Below, piece by piece: positions 5,999 to 6,171 of a stretch of 6,171 bases of DNA (its first letter is position 1; each line of letters opens with the position of its first letter). This DNA comes from Clostridiaceae bacterium (GTDB lineage Bacteria; Bacillota; Clostridia; Saccharofermentanales; Fastidiosipilaceae). The position numbers and the translations under genes are program-made. The notes beneath the pieces are model-generated. The model ran no database searches. It was not told where the DNA came from and worked only from the letters and a program-made list of their open reading frames with translations. The stretch lies in the NCBI GenBank assembly GCA_012514965.1, contig JAAYZH010000097.1:1-6171 (forward strand), given 5' to 3'.

Positions 5999-6171
5999 AT
6001 GTCGTACAAGGAACACTACTCACACTTAGGACGCAAGGTAATTTTCATCATGACCGACACCCAGCGCACCGATATGCTCGGCTGCTATGGCAATCCGGGC
6101 ATGCACACCCCCGCCATCGACTCACTGGCGGCCAAAGGCGTGCGCTTCGACCGCGCCTACACCTGTCAGCC
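5999..6171 (+). CDS. Type I sulfatase / phosphonate monoester hydrolase family, N-terminal fragment cut by window end
   Basis: Only 57 full codons are present. The strand-turn motif [19 protein letters not shown] (14-32) is the standard N-terminal metal-binding start of alkaline-phosphatase-superfamily sulfatases, with D20 as calcium ligand. [20 protein letters not shown] (36-55) is the usual next segment. The last bases encode C56-Q57-P58, the beginning of the CxPxR motif whose cysteine is oxidised to formylglycine. The variant with Thr after Asp (DTQR instead of DDQR) is common in one branch that includes phosphonate monoester hydrolases. No signal peptide is seen, which suggests a cytoplasmic enzyme. 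AAAGGA (5986-5991) lies 7 nt ahead of the ATG. The enzyme would remove sulfate or a phosphonate or phosphodiester group; the substrate cannot be told from this fragment. No maturase is visible. Confidence 0.92.
   Translation, partial: MSYKEHYSHLGRKVIFIMTDTQRTDMLGCYGNPGMHTPAIDSLAAKGVRFDRAYTCQ

Overview
This is bacterial DNA of moderate GC content, with compact genes, good Shine-Dalgarno sites and no introns. Gene content (amino-acid or peptide carrier, M20 amidohydrolase, glutaminase, MFS exporter, type I sulfatase) suits a free-living or host-associated bacterium that feeds on amino acids and peptides, possibly an anaerobe. The species cannot be fixed from the sequence alone. No phage, plasmid, IS transposase, CRISPR, tRNA or rRNA gene is visible.

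Layout. Positions 1-308 are non-coding and hold a tandem array of 71-nt units: two copies of one type (A), two of a diverged type (B), then a stub. Each unit can fold into a long imperfect hairpin, and the array probably continues left of the window. Then comes a leftward operon, read right to left: a YfcC-family membrane carrier (3075-1609) and, 12 nt downstream, an M20 amidohydrolase (1596-376). It ends at an intrinsic terminator at 328-355. Positions 3076-3757 are a 680-bp divergent intergenic island. It contains a plausible promoter for the operon, an operator-like palindrome, three copies of another hairpin-forming repeat (C) with a 71-72-nt period, and a striking element at 3379-3481. 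That element is predicted to fold as a four-way junction and is followed by a T-tract on the + strand.

Rightward of the island is a glutaminase gene (3758-4700). All its active-site residues are present, but one extra G near 4355 splits it into two frames. Its 3' end overlaps by 26 bp the 3' end of a leftward MFS transporter gene (5859-4675). Divergent from the MFS gene, a type I sulfatase begins at 5999 and runs off the window just at its CxPxR active-site motif.

How the genes fit together. The carrier and amidohydrolase are an uptake-plus-hydrolysis pair: the carrier would bring in an amino acid, peptide or N-acyl amino acid, and the M20 enzyme would cut the amide bond in the cytoplasm. 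Glutaminase would feed the same amino-acid nitrogen economy if it is functional. The MFS transporter and sulfatase have no clear functional link to these. The parts least explained by known families are the two hairpin-repeat arrays that bracket the operon and the cloverleaf element.
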